From Chloroflexota bacterium (GTDB taxonomy: Bacteria; Chloroflexota; Anaerolineae; Anaerolineales; DRKV01), in contig DRKV01000282.1 of NCBI GenBank assembly GCA_011051635.1, positions 1 through 10,015 of the forward strand: a stretch of DNA of 10,015 nt, written 5' to 3'. Below the pieces are notes generated by a model. It ran no database searches and was not told where the DNA came from. It worked only from the letters and a program-made list of their open reading frames with translations. Positions within the stretch are counted from its first letter, which is position 1; each line of letters begins with the position of its first letter. This document shows positions 1-6,162 of this stretch, in pieces. Both the position numbers and the translations under genes were made by a program.

Positions 1-879
1 CCCGAAAGCGACCGGGAGGATTTTGCCCGCCTGTGGTCCACGAATAGACACGAATGGGCACGAATAGGGCCACGAATGGGCACGAATGGGCACGAATGGG
101 CACGAATAGGGCCACGAATGGGCACGAATGGGCACGAATGGGCACGATTGGGCGCGCTGGCTCCCGACGAACTCAAAATTTATCCTACCCAATTGCTTGC
201 CAACGCCGACCTGTATGCCTACTGGCAGCGCGGGGAATATCAGCCTTACGATACCGAGACGCTGGTTGATTTGCTGGCGGAGGTCAAGACCACCATCCCG
301 CGCTACTGCCGGGTCAACCGCGTCATCCGCGACATTCCCTCGACCAACGTGGTGGAGGGCAACAAGCGCACCAGTCTGCGCCAGGATGTGCACCGCGAGA
401 TGGCGCGCCGCGGGACGCGTTGCCAGTGCATCCGCTGCCGGGAAGTGCGCGGCCAGAGGGTCGTCCCCGAGACCCTGCGCTTCGATGACCTGACCTACCG
501 CGCCGGTTTTGCGGAGGAGCATTTTCTCTCCTTCGACACCCCGGAGGACAAACTGGCGGGCTTCCTGCGCCTTTCGCTGCCGGGGGAGGCCTCTCCCGAT
601 TTGGGTTTCGCCGATTTGGAGGGCGCGGCCCTCATCCGGGAGGTCCACGTCTATGGGCAATCCCTGGAAGTCGGGCGTGAAGAACGGGGAGCCGCCCAGC
701 ACATCGGCCTGGGGCGGCAACTGATTGCCCGTGCTGAAGAAATTGCTCGCTCCCGCGGCTACCGCCGCCTGGCTGTGATTGCCGCCGTCGGCACGCGCCG
801 TTACTACGCTGCCCGCGGCTTCCGCATGGGCGATTTGTATATGGTGAAGGAGTTGCCCGGCAGGGAGTTGCGAAGTTAG
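1..879 (+). CDS. elp3: Elp3-type radical SAM/GNAT tRNA uridine-34 modification enzyme, 3' part
   Basis: The 5' end is missing: the frame is open from base 1 and ends at TAG 877-879, leaving 292 residues. Elp3 uses a radical-SAM domain and a GNAT-type acetyl-CoA domain to start carboxymethyl-type modification of wobble uridine in tRNA; it is known in archaea, eukaryotes and some bacteria, including the Chloroflexota genus Dehalococcoides. Visible here is the end of the radical-SAM barrel (PESDREDFARLW, then PDELKIYPT at 55-63, then VNRVIRDIP), a Cys-rich stretch (RCQCIRCREVRG), and the GNAT domain with REVHVYGQ at 213-220, the acetyl-CoA loop QHIGLGR at 233-239 and paired tyrosines at 268-269. 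The SAM-cluster cysteines lie outside the window. Residues about 14-51 are an in-frame repeat insertion between FARLWS and ALAPDELKIYP, where relatives have a loop of only a few residues. The last residues, ELPGR-ELRS, come from a second DNA repeat. Identity is confident; activity with the insertion is unknown. Confidence 0.93.
   Translation, partial: PESDREDFARLWSTNRHEWARIGPRMGTNGHEWARIGPRMGTNGHEWARLGALAPDELKIYPTQLLANADLYAYWQRGEYQPYDTETLVDLLAEVKTTIPRYCRVNRVIRDIPSTNVVEGNKRTSLRQDVHREMARRGTRCQCIRCREVRGQRVVPETLRFDDLTYRAGFAEEHFLSFDTPEDKLAGFLRLSLPGEASPDLGFADLEGAALIREVHVYGQSLEVGREERGAAQHIGLGRQLIARAEEIARSRGYRRLAVIAAVGTRRYYAARGFRMGDLYMVKELPGRELRS
39..152 (+). repeat. Decamer tandem array (CACGAATGGG) inside elp3
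   Basis: Eleven consecutive units of CACGAATGGG or close variants: CACGAATAGA at 39, CACGAATGGG at 49, the 12-base variant CACGAATAGGGC at 59, three decamers from 71, the 12-base variant again at 101, three decamers from 113, and CACGATTGGG at 143. Three decamers plus one 12-mer form a 42-base higher-order unit (71-112, repeated from 113), equal to 14 codons and read as MGTNGHEWARIGPR. The full array is 114 bases, a multiple of three, so it keeps the elp3 frame, and the TAG inside the 12-mer never falls in the reading phase. It is a direct repeat without unique spacers, so it is not a CRISPR array. Confidence 0.95.
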
Positions 880-909
880 GAGGTTGCGGATTAGGAGTTG
901 CGGTGTTGC
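850..909 (+). repeat. 15-base tandem repeat across the elp3 stop codon
   Basis: Four units with exact 15-base spacing start at 850, 865, 880 and 895, each opening with GAGTTGC or GAGGTTGC: GAGTTGCCCGGCAGG, GAGTTGCGAAGTTAG, GAGGTTGCGGATTAG and GAGTTGCGGTGTTGC. The first two are in the elp3 frame and encode ELPGR and ELRS-stop, so the gene's end is made of repeat. The last two lie in the gap before the next gene. The units have diverged in their second half, which suggests an older array than the decamer one. Confidence 0.8.
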
Positions 910-925
910 GCTCCTTTCACCTGCG

Positions 926-1013
926 CACCCACTCACCCCGTCACCCAATCACCCACTCACCCCGTCATCCCGTCACCCATTCACCTCGTCACCCACTCAC
1001 CCACTTACCCCAC
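926..1013 (+). repeat. Octamer tandem array (CACCCACT / CACCCCGT) before the mutase gene
   Basis: Eleven octamers in strict 8-base register: CACCCACT, CACCCCGT, CACCCAAT, CACCCACT, CACCCCGT, CATCCCGT, CACCCATT, CACCTCGT, CACCCACT, CACCCACT and TACCCCAC. Only ACC separates the last unit from the ATG at 1017. The array is almost purine-free on the + strand apart from A, so it offers no Shine-Dalgarno sequence. It is open in the mutase frame, where three octamers give an 8-residue peptide period (HSPRHPxT), so it could be translated if an upstream start were used. Confidence 0.92.
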
Positions 1014-1016
1014 ACC

Positions 1017-2471
1017 ATGCCTATTCACTTTGGAACGGACGGCTGGAGAGCCGTCATCTCAGATACTTTTACTTTTCACAACCTGCGCCTGGTCTCTCAG
1101 GCCATCGCTGACGCCGCGCGGGCTGCGGATTGGTGCAGCAATAACGGCGCCGAGACTGACCCCAACTTGATGGTGGTCGGTTTTGACACCCGTTTCCTCT
1201 CCGACCGCTACGCGATTGAGGTGGCCCGCGTCCTGGCGGCCAATGGTTTCACGGTGCGCCTCACCCAATCCGATGCCCCGACACCGGCTATTTCCTACAC
1301 CATCCGAAACCTGAAGGCCGTGGGAGGGGTGGTCATTACCGCCTCGCACAACGCCCCGCGGTACAACGGCGTCAAGTTGAAGGCCGCTTACGGCGGCTCG
1401 GCCTCCCCGGAGCAATCGCGGCGGGTGGAGGTGTACCTGAACGACAACGAAGAGCGCGCCCGCGGCCCCAACCTGATGGATTACGACCGCGCCCGTCAGG
1501 CCGGACTGATTCGGCGCTTCAATCCCCTGCCGGAGTACTTCAACCACCTCCGCACCCTGATTGACTTCGATGCCATCGCCGAGAACCCCCCGCGGGTGGT
1601 GGTGGATTCCATGCACGGCTCCGGGCGGGGCGTCATCCGCTCCATCTTGCAGGGGACGGGCTGCGAGGTACACGAAATCCGCGGCGAGATGAACCCCGGC
1701 TTTGGCGGCGTGCATCCCGAACCGATTGCCCGCTACCTGGGCGCGCTGGCGAGCGCCATCAGTACCGGCAAGGGAGACCTGGGGCTGGCGACCGACGGCG
1801 ATGCCGACCGCATCGGGGCGATGGATGAGCGCGGCAACTTCGTCGACCCGCACAAAATCATGGCCCTGGCGCTCAAGCATCTGGTGGAACACCGCGGCTG
1901 GAGCGGTCCCGTGGTACGCACCGTCTCCACGACCCGCATGGTGGACCGCCTGGCGGAGCGCTACGGGCTGCCCGTCTACGAAACGCCGGTGGGCTTCAAC
2001 CACATCGCCGACCACATGCTGCGCGAAAACGTGCTCATCGGCGGGGAAGAATCGGGCGGCATCAGTTTTCAGGGCCACATCCCCGAAGGGGACGGCGTTT
2101 TGATGGGGCTGCTCCTGGTGGAGATTGTCGCCCTTTCCGGCGCGCCCCTCTCGGAACTGGTCGCGAACCTTTTGGACGACGTTGGGCCGGCGCATTACCG
2201 GCGCACGGATTTGCGCCTGAAGCATCCCGTTGCAAAGGCGGCTCTTACCAGGCGTCTGGCGGAAAACGCCCCTGCCTCCATCGGCGGGGAGGGCGTCAGC
2301 GAGGTGCGTACCACCGACGGGGTCAAATACATCCTGGCGGACGACTCCTGGCTTCTGATTCGCCCCTCCGGGACGGAGCCTGTCCTGCGCGTCTATGCCG
2401 AAGGCCGTTCACCGGAAATCATGCAGGCTATGATGGAATACGGTGAGCAGGTGGCGCAAAGTATCGTCTGA
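1017..2471 (+). CDS. Phosphoglucomutase/phosphomannomutase family protein
   Basis: A 484-residue cytoplasmic alpha-D-phosphohexomutase, which moves a phosphate between C1 and C6 of a hexose through a phosphoserine. All four family motifs are present in order: the catalytic serine loop TASHN with Ser110, the Mg-binding loop DGDADR at 260-265, the sugar-binding loop GEESGG at 343-348, and the phosphate-binding RPSGTEP at 449-455. Length is normal and the N-terminus IHFGTDGWRAV is typical. Glucose versus mannose specificity cannot be decided here; glucose is a reasonable guess. The ATG at 1017 was chosen because homology begins there. A GTG at 903 in the same frame, with AGGAG at 893-897, would add 38 low-complexity residues encoded by the octamer array. 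No Shine-Dalgarno precedes 1017. The gene lies 137 bases after elp3 in the same direction, and that gap is filled mostly by repeats, so co-transcription is possible. Confidence 0.93.
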   Translation: MPIHFGTDGWRAVISDTFTFHNLRLVSQAIADAARAADWCSNNGAETDPNLMVVGFDTRFLSDRYAIEVARVLAANGFTVRLTQSDAPTPAISYTIRNLKAVGGVVITASHNAPRYNGVKLKAAYGGSASPEQSRRVEVYLNDNEERARGPNLMDYDRARQAGLIRRFNPLPEYFNHLRTLIDFDAIAENPPRVVVDSMHGSGRGVIRSILQGTGCEVHEIRGEMNPGFGGVHPEPIARYLGALASAISTGKGDLGLATDGDADRIGAMDERGNFVDPHKIMALALKHLVEHRGWSGPVVRTVSTTRMVDRLAERYGLPVYETPVGFNHIADHMLRENVLIGGEESGGISFQGHIPEGDGVLMGLLLVEIVALSGAPLSELVANLLDDVGPAHYRRTDLRLKHPVAKAALTRRLAENAPASIGGEGVSEVRTTDGVKYILADDSWLLIRPSGTEPVLRVYAEGRSPEIMQAMMEYGEQVAQSIV

Positions 2472-2490
2472 CCGGTCTGTAGTGCAATGC

Positions 2491-2524
2491 AAAAGCCCGC
2501 CGGAGTTTTCTCCGGCGGGCTTTT
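2491..2524. terminator. Bidirectional intrinsic terminator
   Basis: A perfect 11-base-pair GC-rich stem (2494-2504 pairing with 2511-2521) encloses the 6-base loop GTTTTC. It is preceded by AAA and followed by TTTT, so the hairpin carries a U-tract in both directions. It lies 20 bases after the mutase stop and 25 bases beyond the stop of the convergent LPNTG gene, so it probably ends transcription from both sides. Confidence 0.92.
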
Positions 2525-2549
2525 TGGGTGCCTGAGCGGGACAACAAGA

Positions 2550-3209
2550 CTACGAGGCGGTGCGCAGGCGCCGTGCCAGGAAGATGACCAGCAACAAGGC
2601 TACTGCACCGACGGCCAGCCCGGGCAGCCCGACTTCATCGGCGAAGCCCGTGTTGGGCAGGGCAGTGGCGGATGGCGTGCCGGTGCCGGTGCCCCCGCCG
2701 CCTGCTCCAGGGGTTTGCGTGAGGGCATTGATGGTAGCCAGGGCGTCAATGGTGGCTTGACGGTAGTCTGGAGTGGGGGTGTCGGTGGGCGCGGACGGGG
2801 TAGGAGTGTCCGTAGGCATGGCGACCACTGCCGTGGGGGTGTTGGTCGCGGTGGGGGGTACGGACGTGGCTGTGAAGGTGGGCGTCCAGGCCTGGGCCAA
2901 TTGGGTCATAGAAAGCGCCTCGGCCACCTGCGTGTTCTGGGCATTGACCGTGGCGATTTCCGCCTGGCGGGCCTGGTTGCCGGAAGAACTGCCGCGCAAC
3001 AGGAAAATAGCCATGCAAGCCAGGGTCAACAGTATCAAGGCTCCCAAGATGCCAGCCACAATCAGGAAGGTGCGGTTATCGTTCCCGCCATCGTCGCCGG
3101 AAGACATTGAGTCATCAGTATCCGCTATCAGGCCGGTATCGCTTTCCGCACTATCGTCGTCGGCGAAGGCGTCCTCGAAGGCGCTGAAATCATCTTCTTG
3201 ATAATCCAT
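2550..3209 (-). CDS. Small membrane/surface protein with Thr/Pro stalk and LPNTG sorting signal
   Basis: 219 residues. Residues 1-46 are very acidic (many Asp and Glu, one Arg) with no signal-peptide charge pattern. A strong hydrophobic helix spans about 47-71, followed by a Gln/Ala/Thr-rich helical stretch (76-107), a Thr/Pro stalk (108-148, including TPTPSAPTDTPTP), a short helical patch, a Gly/Thr linker (168-183), LPNTG at 184-188, a second hydrophobic helix (about 196-212) and the basic tail RRLRTAS. LPXTG, hydrophobic helix and positive tail form the classic sortase sorting signal. No folded catalytic domain is visible, so function is unknown; a surface spacer or an anchor for a partner is possible. 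ATG at 3209 is supported by GAGGAG seven bases upstream. The gene lies 74 bases after the KOW-like gene, the last in the - strand run. No sortase is in the window, so cell-wall attachment is inferred. Confidence 0.85.
   Translation of the reverse strand: MDYQEDDFSAFEDAFADDDSAESDTGLIADTDDSMSSGDDGGNDNRTFLIVAGILGALILLTLACMAIFLLRGSSSGNQARQAEIATVNAQNTQVAEALSMTQLAQAWTPTFTATSVPPTATNTPTAVVAMPTDTPTPSAPTDTPTPDYRQATIDALATINALTQTPGAGGGGTGTGTPSATALPNTGFADEVGLPGLAVGAVALLLVIFLARRLRTAS
2553..2660 (-). other. C-terminal LPXTG-type sorting signal
   Basis: These bases encode the last 36 residues of the preceding protein: LPNTG, the spacer FADEVGLPG, a 15-residue hydrophobic run and the positively charged tail RRLRTAS. 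A sortase would cut between Thr187 and Gly188. The order and sizes fit the known signal well. Its use depends on a sortase encoded elsewhere. Confidence 0.8.
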
Positions 3210-3216
3210 AGGGTTT

Positions 3217-3222
3217 CTCCTC
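3217..3222 (-). promoter_or_regulatory. Ribosome-binding site GAGGAG of the LPNTG gene
   Basis: GAGGAG on the - strand sits seven bases before ATG 3209. It is the clearest Shine-Dalgarno sequence in the window and fixes the start of the LPNTG gene. It suggests this gene is translated independently of the one before it. Confidence 0.8.
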
Positions 3223-3283
3223 GTGTAAATGCTGGGTGTTTCCTGGCTTCCCGCGACTGGGGGTTTGGGGATTAATCTCTATC

Positions 3284-4345
3284 TTACCGGATAATTTGCA
3301 AATTGGCTACTGGAATGATGGCTTGTTTCTCTTCGGCGAAGCGGATGACGGCTGCCGCGGCTCTGATTCCGTTGGGGAATTTGTGCGGCTCGGAGAGAAC
3401 GCGCACCACATACCCGATTTCTCCCCTATGGGGAGCGGAGACCACCCTCACCATGTCGTCGGGAGCAAGTTCGCGGGGCATGGGGGGGATGAGTTGCCCC
3501 GATGCAGGGAGAGGCAAGAAGACCTCCGGACGCGTGCCGCGGTGGAAGTTGTACGGTTGGGCGTTCAACGAGGCCTCGCGCCCGTCGCTGGTGCCCAGCA
3601 GTTCAAAGGCGGCCGCGTTCATGGGGAGATTCCCGAACCCCTCGGTCAGCAGGACGGGGAATGGCGTCTTGCGGGCGATGCCTGCCAATCGGGAGGGAAT
3701 GCTTCCCAAAACCAGACCGCGCAAGGAGATTTCGCTTGCCAGGGCGAACACTTCTTCTTCCGTGCAGCGGCCTGCTACCAGGATGGAGCCTCGTAAACTG
3801 ACGTCCAGCCGGTCGCTGGTGAGGGGCGCATCAGCCGAATCGGCGACCACGCGCAGCACTCCGTAAGTAGAGCGTCCGTTGCCCCAGGCGGCCTGTACCA
3901 GGGCGCCCGTGTTCTCAATGACCACACCTCGGTCTTCCACGATGTCCACCACCGTGCCGGGATAAACGGCTCGCAAGGGGGTAGCGTCTTTCTCCTTGCG
4001 GAGCAGCACCTTTCCCCCTTGCAGCATGACGACGGTACCGCTGGCAGGGGAGCGGAAGGTCTTGCGGAACAATTTGCTGGGGGTCTCGGCGATGACATCT
4101 CCCTCGGTCAGCCGCTCTCCTTCCTGACATTGCAACAGCGAAGCAGCCTTCTGCGGCGGCACCCCTAACGCGGCAGCGACATTGAGCAGAACATGCTCAG
4201 GCGCAAGGTCGGCCTCGGCCACCACAGTTTGCGGATTGACGGTCTCTCCCTGGCGCACCAGTACCCTCCCCTGGACAGGGAAAGCGCGTTCCCGACGTAT
4301 CAGCGTCAGAGGGAGAATGTAGGAGGCGGCAACTAATCCACTCAT
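3284..4345 (-). CDS. Conserved hypothetical protein with beta-barrel-like and KOW-like segments
   Basis: 353 residues, not recognised as a characterised enzyme. There is no signal peptide or membrane helix, so it is probably cytoplasmic. The N-terminal half carries several short Gly-Val strand patterns (FPVQGRVLVRQGETV, SPASGTVVMLQGGKVLL, VYPGTVVDIVEDRGVVIEN) that resemble barrel-sandwich (lipoyl-like or SLBB-like) folds, but no biotinyl- or lipoyl-lysine motif is evident. The middle has alpha/beta character (RGSILVAGRCTEEEVFALA, TPFPVLLTEGFG). The C-terminus, about 296-353, resembles a KOW element (MVRVVSAPHRGEIGYVVRV), a module often used to bind RNA or proteins. ATG 4345 was chosen because it gives MSGLVAASYILPL, 47 bases after the MutL-like stop, with a weak AAGGT eight bases upstream. 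A start at 4417 would run back into the preceding gene. The position suggests it works with the MutL-like protein; function is unknown. Confidence 0.85.
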   Translation of the reverse strand: MSGLVAASYILPLTLIRRERAFPVQGRVLVRQGETVNPQTVVAEADLAPEHVLLNVAAALGVPPQKAASLLQCQEGERLTEGDVIAETPSKLFRKTFRSPASGTVVMLQGGKVLLRKEKDATPLRAVYPGTVVDIVEDRGVVIENTGALVQAAWGNGRSTYGVLRVVADSADAPLTSDRLDVSLRGSILVAGRCTEEEVFALASEISLRGLVLGSIPSRLAGIARKTPFPVLLTEGFGNLPMNAAAFELLGTSDGREASLNAQPYNFHRGTRPEVFLPLPASGQLIPPMPRELAPDDMVRVVSAPHRGEIGYVVRVLSEPHKFPNGIRAAAAVIRFAEEKQAIIPVANLQIIR

Positions 4346-4392
4346 GGTTTTGACCTTTTGGGTTGGTGTTTGCGATGCAAGTTCTGTGCCGG

Positions 4393-6153
4393 TTAGTGCC
4401 CCAGGTGCCAGAGCCACTTCTTGTACATTTCCTGGCGACGGGCCATGTCTTTGTGGAGGCGGAGCGGGCGTCCCCGGGCGTCGATTACGATGCCCAGGGC
4501 GCTGCCGCTGACCTCATAGGCTGCCTTGCGTCCCGCTCCGAGACCGATGTCTGTGCGGTAAAGGGGCTGCAAGCGCAGCGTCCCCCGCCTGCCGGGCGGC
4601 AGGGGCAGGACGGCCAGCCCGCCTTGCTTGACTTCGCCTTTGAGTGTCTCTCCCGATTCGTTGTCGGTCAATTGTACCTTGAGAACAGGTGTGCCCGGAC
4701 GGGCGATGCTGATAGGGGCGACAACCAGCCCCAGGCGGATGAACATGGTCGAATCCATCGCCTGGACGGCCAGCGCCGGGTTGATACTGGCAGCAGCCCC
4801 CAGCGCGGTGGTCAAATTGTAGCGGTCCAGCAAGATGGTGGTAATGCCGGTTGGCTGAAGCCCATCCAGGGCGGTGAGCAGGGCTTTGCCCAGGTTGGCG
4901 GTCTGGGTGAAGATGCCGCCAGTGATAATGATAGGCTCTACGGGGGGAAACAACTCTGGCACGCCTGCCGTATCGTTTGTTCCCTGCGCGTACATGTCGC
5001 GCAACAGACGGTGCGCGGCACGGTGCAAAGCATAGCGGGCCATGGCATACTCGATGGCGGTTTCTTCCTCCGTCAGCGGGAGCGCGGCGGGCTGTAGGGT
5101 CTTGTTGAAGACGTAATCTCGCACCGTATCCGCTTCGAGCGGCAGCGTGAGCCAGGGGAGCAGCGTGGCGTGAGGGTCTCCGCGCGTTACCCCCGCGGCC
5201 TGCGGGCCAAGCCCGAGGTCAGTGTAAGCGCCCAGGTACTGACGTCCTTGAAAAGCGGCTGTCACTGTGATGGATGAGGCCCCCATATCTACGGCGAGCA
5301 CCCCTTTGGAAGGGTCGTCCAAACTCAGGAAGCGCACCATCCGCCCCTGGGCTGTGGCAGCGGGCATCGTCACCCCCCCCGACCAGGCGTCCAGTTCCTG
5401 CAAGCCGCTCAGTCGGCGGATGTAATGCTCCCGCAGGGCGCGGGCCAATATCGTATGCGCCGCTGCTATCTGCTCCTCATCGAGCGCGGGACGCACGTTG
5501 GGAGCCAGCCAGACCCGGGCTGTGTCCTCGAAAATGGTGGAGATTTTCTCCTGCAAGGCAGAATTTCCGGCGAACAGGATTTGCGGGCGTTCTTCCGGCG
5601 GCATGAGGCGCAGTGCCAGGCGCAAAGGCTCCAGGAGACGGCTGACGGACACGCTGGCGCCGTTCTCCGTGCCGCCGGTGACGATGACCAAATCCGGGCG
5701 CAGCCGCAGGAGGGCATCCAGGCGGGTTTCCAGGCTGCGACGGTCGGAAAGCGTGAAGGTATCCACCAGGCGGGCGTGGATGCTTTTCACCAGGCGGTGG
5801 GCGCTGGCGACGGAGACATCTTCCAGCAGGCCGATGACGACGGTTTTGAGGGGGGCCCCTGCGGAGAGCGTGGTGACCATCCCGTCCACCCCCTCGCCGG
5901 GGGAGAGCGAGGGAATGATGACGGTAGCATCATCGGCCAGCAAACGCCGTCCCGTAATGCGCTGCAGGTCGTCTATCGCCATGTGCGCCCCCTCCAGCAC
6001 GTTGTGGAAGGGCGCGCCGGCGGTCGTGGGGGCGCTGCCCGCGGCCACGAAGCGGTATTGCCCGTTGACCACATCGAAAAACAAGGCCCGGGTGGTGATT
6101 GCGCCGATGTCCAGCGCCAGCAGGGAATCAGAAGTGGTTTCGATTGCAGCCAT
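4393..6153 (-). CDS. MutL-family (glutamate mutase L-like) ASKHA-fold protein
   Basis: 586 residues resembling the family named after glutamate mutase MutL, which belongs to the sugar kinase/Hsp70/actin (ASKHA) superfamily. In clostridia the mutL gene accompanies B12-dependent glutamate mutase and is thought to help maintain it. Visible nucleotide-site motifs are LALDIGAITTR at 12-22 (phosphate-1-like), VTGGTENGAS at 158-167, AVDMGASSITV at 287-297 (phosphate-2-like), IITGGIF at 409-415 (adenosine-like) and LGAAASI at 451-457. Residues about 470-586 form a beta-rich tail (RPGTPVLKVQLTDNESGETL onward) beyond the ASKHA core. No glutamate mutase S or E subunit is in the window. It starts six bases after the preceding membrane-protein gene, with a TGAGG ribosome-binding site overlapping that gene's stop. 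ATP binding is likely from the motifs. The role is inferred to be with the membrane proteins of this operon rather than with a mutase. Confidence 0.85.
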   Translation of the reverse strand: MAAIETTSDSLLALDIGAITTRALFFDVVNGQYRFVAAGSAPTTAGAPFHNVLEGAHMAIDDLQRITGRRLLADDATVIIPSLSPGEGVDGMVTTLSAGAPLKTVVIGLLEDVSVASAHRLVKSIHARLVDTFTLSDRRSLETRLDALLRLRPDLVIVTGGTENGASVSVSRLLEPLRLALRLMPPEERPQILFAGNSALQEKISTIFEDTARVWLAPNVRPALDEEQIAAAHTILARALREHYIRRLSGLQELDAWSGGVTMPAATAQGRMVRFLSLDDPSKGVLAVDMGASSITVTAAFQGRQYLGAYTDLGLGPQAAGVTRGDPHATLLPWLTLPLEADTVRDYVFNKTLQPAALPLTEEETAIEYAMARYALHRAAHRLLRDMYAQGTNDTAGVPELFPPVEPIIITGGIFTQTANLGKALLTALDGLQPTGITTILLDRYNLTTALGAAASINPALAVQAMDSTMFIRLGLVVAPISIARPGTPVLKVQLTDNESGETLKGEVKQGGLAVLPLPPGRRGTLRLQPLYRTDIGLGAGRKAAYEVSGSALGIVIDARGRPLRLHKDMARRQEMYKKWLWHLGH

Positions 6154-6157
6154 GATG

Positions 6158-6162
6158 CCTCA
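6158..6162 (-). promoter_or_regulatory. Ribosome-binding site overlapping the upstream stop codon
   Basis: TGAGG on the - strand includes the TGA stop (6160-6162) of the preceding gene and lies four bases before ATG 6153 of the MutL-like gene. Sharing these bases implies coupled translation of the two genes. Confidence 0.6.

Noticed and set aside
54..128. Several ATG codons inside the decamer array that could be taken as starts of a new gene
   Set aside because: The frame is open from base 1 and encodes conserved Elp3 sequence (DREDFARLW) before the array. The ATGs are products of the repeat (GAATGGG), and the gene begins upstream of the window.
39..152. Possible CRISPR array
   Set aside because: The units are 10-12 bases with no unique spacers and lie inside a coding frame.
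903..1016. GTG at 903 as the mutase start
   Set aside because: It has AGGAG upstream, but the added 38 residues are pure octamer-repeat translation and family similarity begins at the ATG at 1017. It is kept as an alternative, not as the call.
1059..2225. Long - strand open frame opposite the phosphohexomutase
   Set aside because: The + strand carries all four mutase motifs. The reverse frame has no recognisable domain and reflects high-GC codon bias.
3210..3283. Promoter or terminator in the gap before the LPNTG gene
   Set aside because: No convincing -35/-10 pair and no hairpin with a T-run could be seen on the - strand. Only the ribosome-binding site is supported.
4346..4417. Upstream start for the KOW-like gene at 4417
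   Set aside because: It would overlap the end of the MutL-like gene by 25 bases, and the added residues (MALAPGALTGTELASQ...) look like noise. ATG 4345 has a weak but usable AAGGT.
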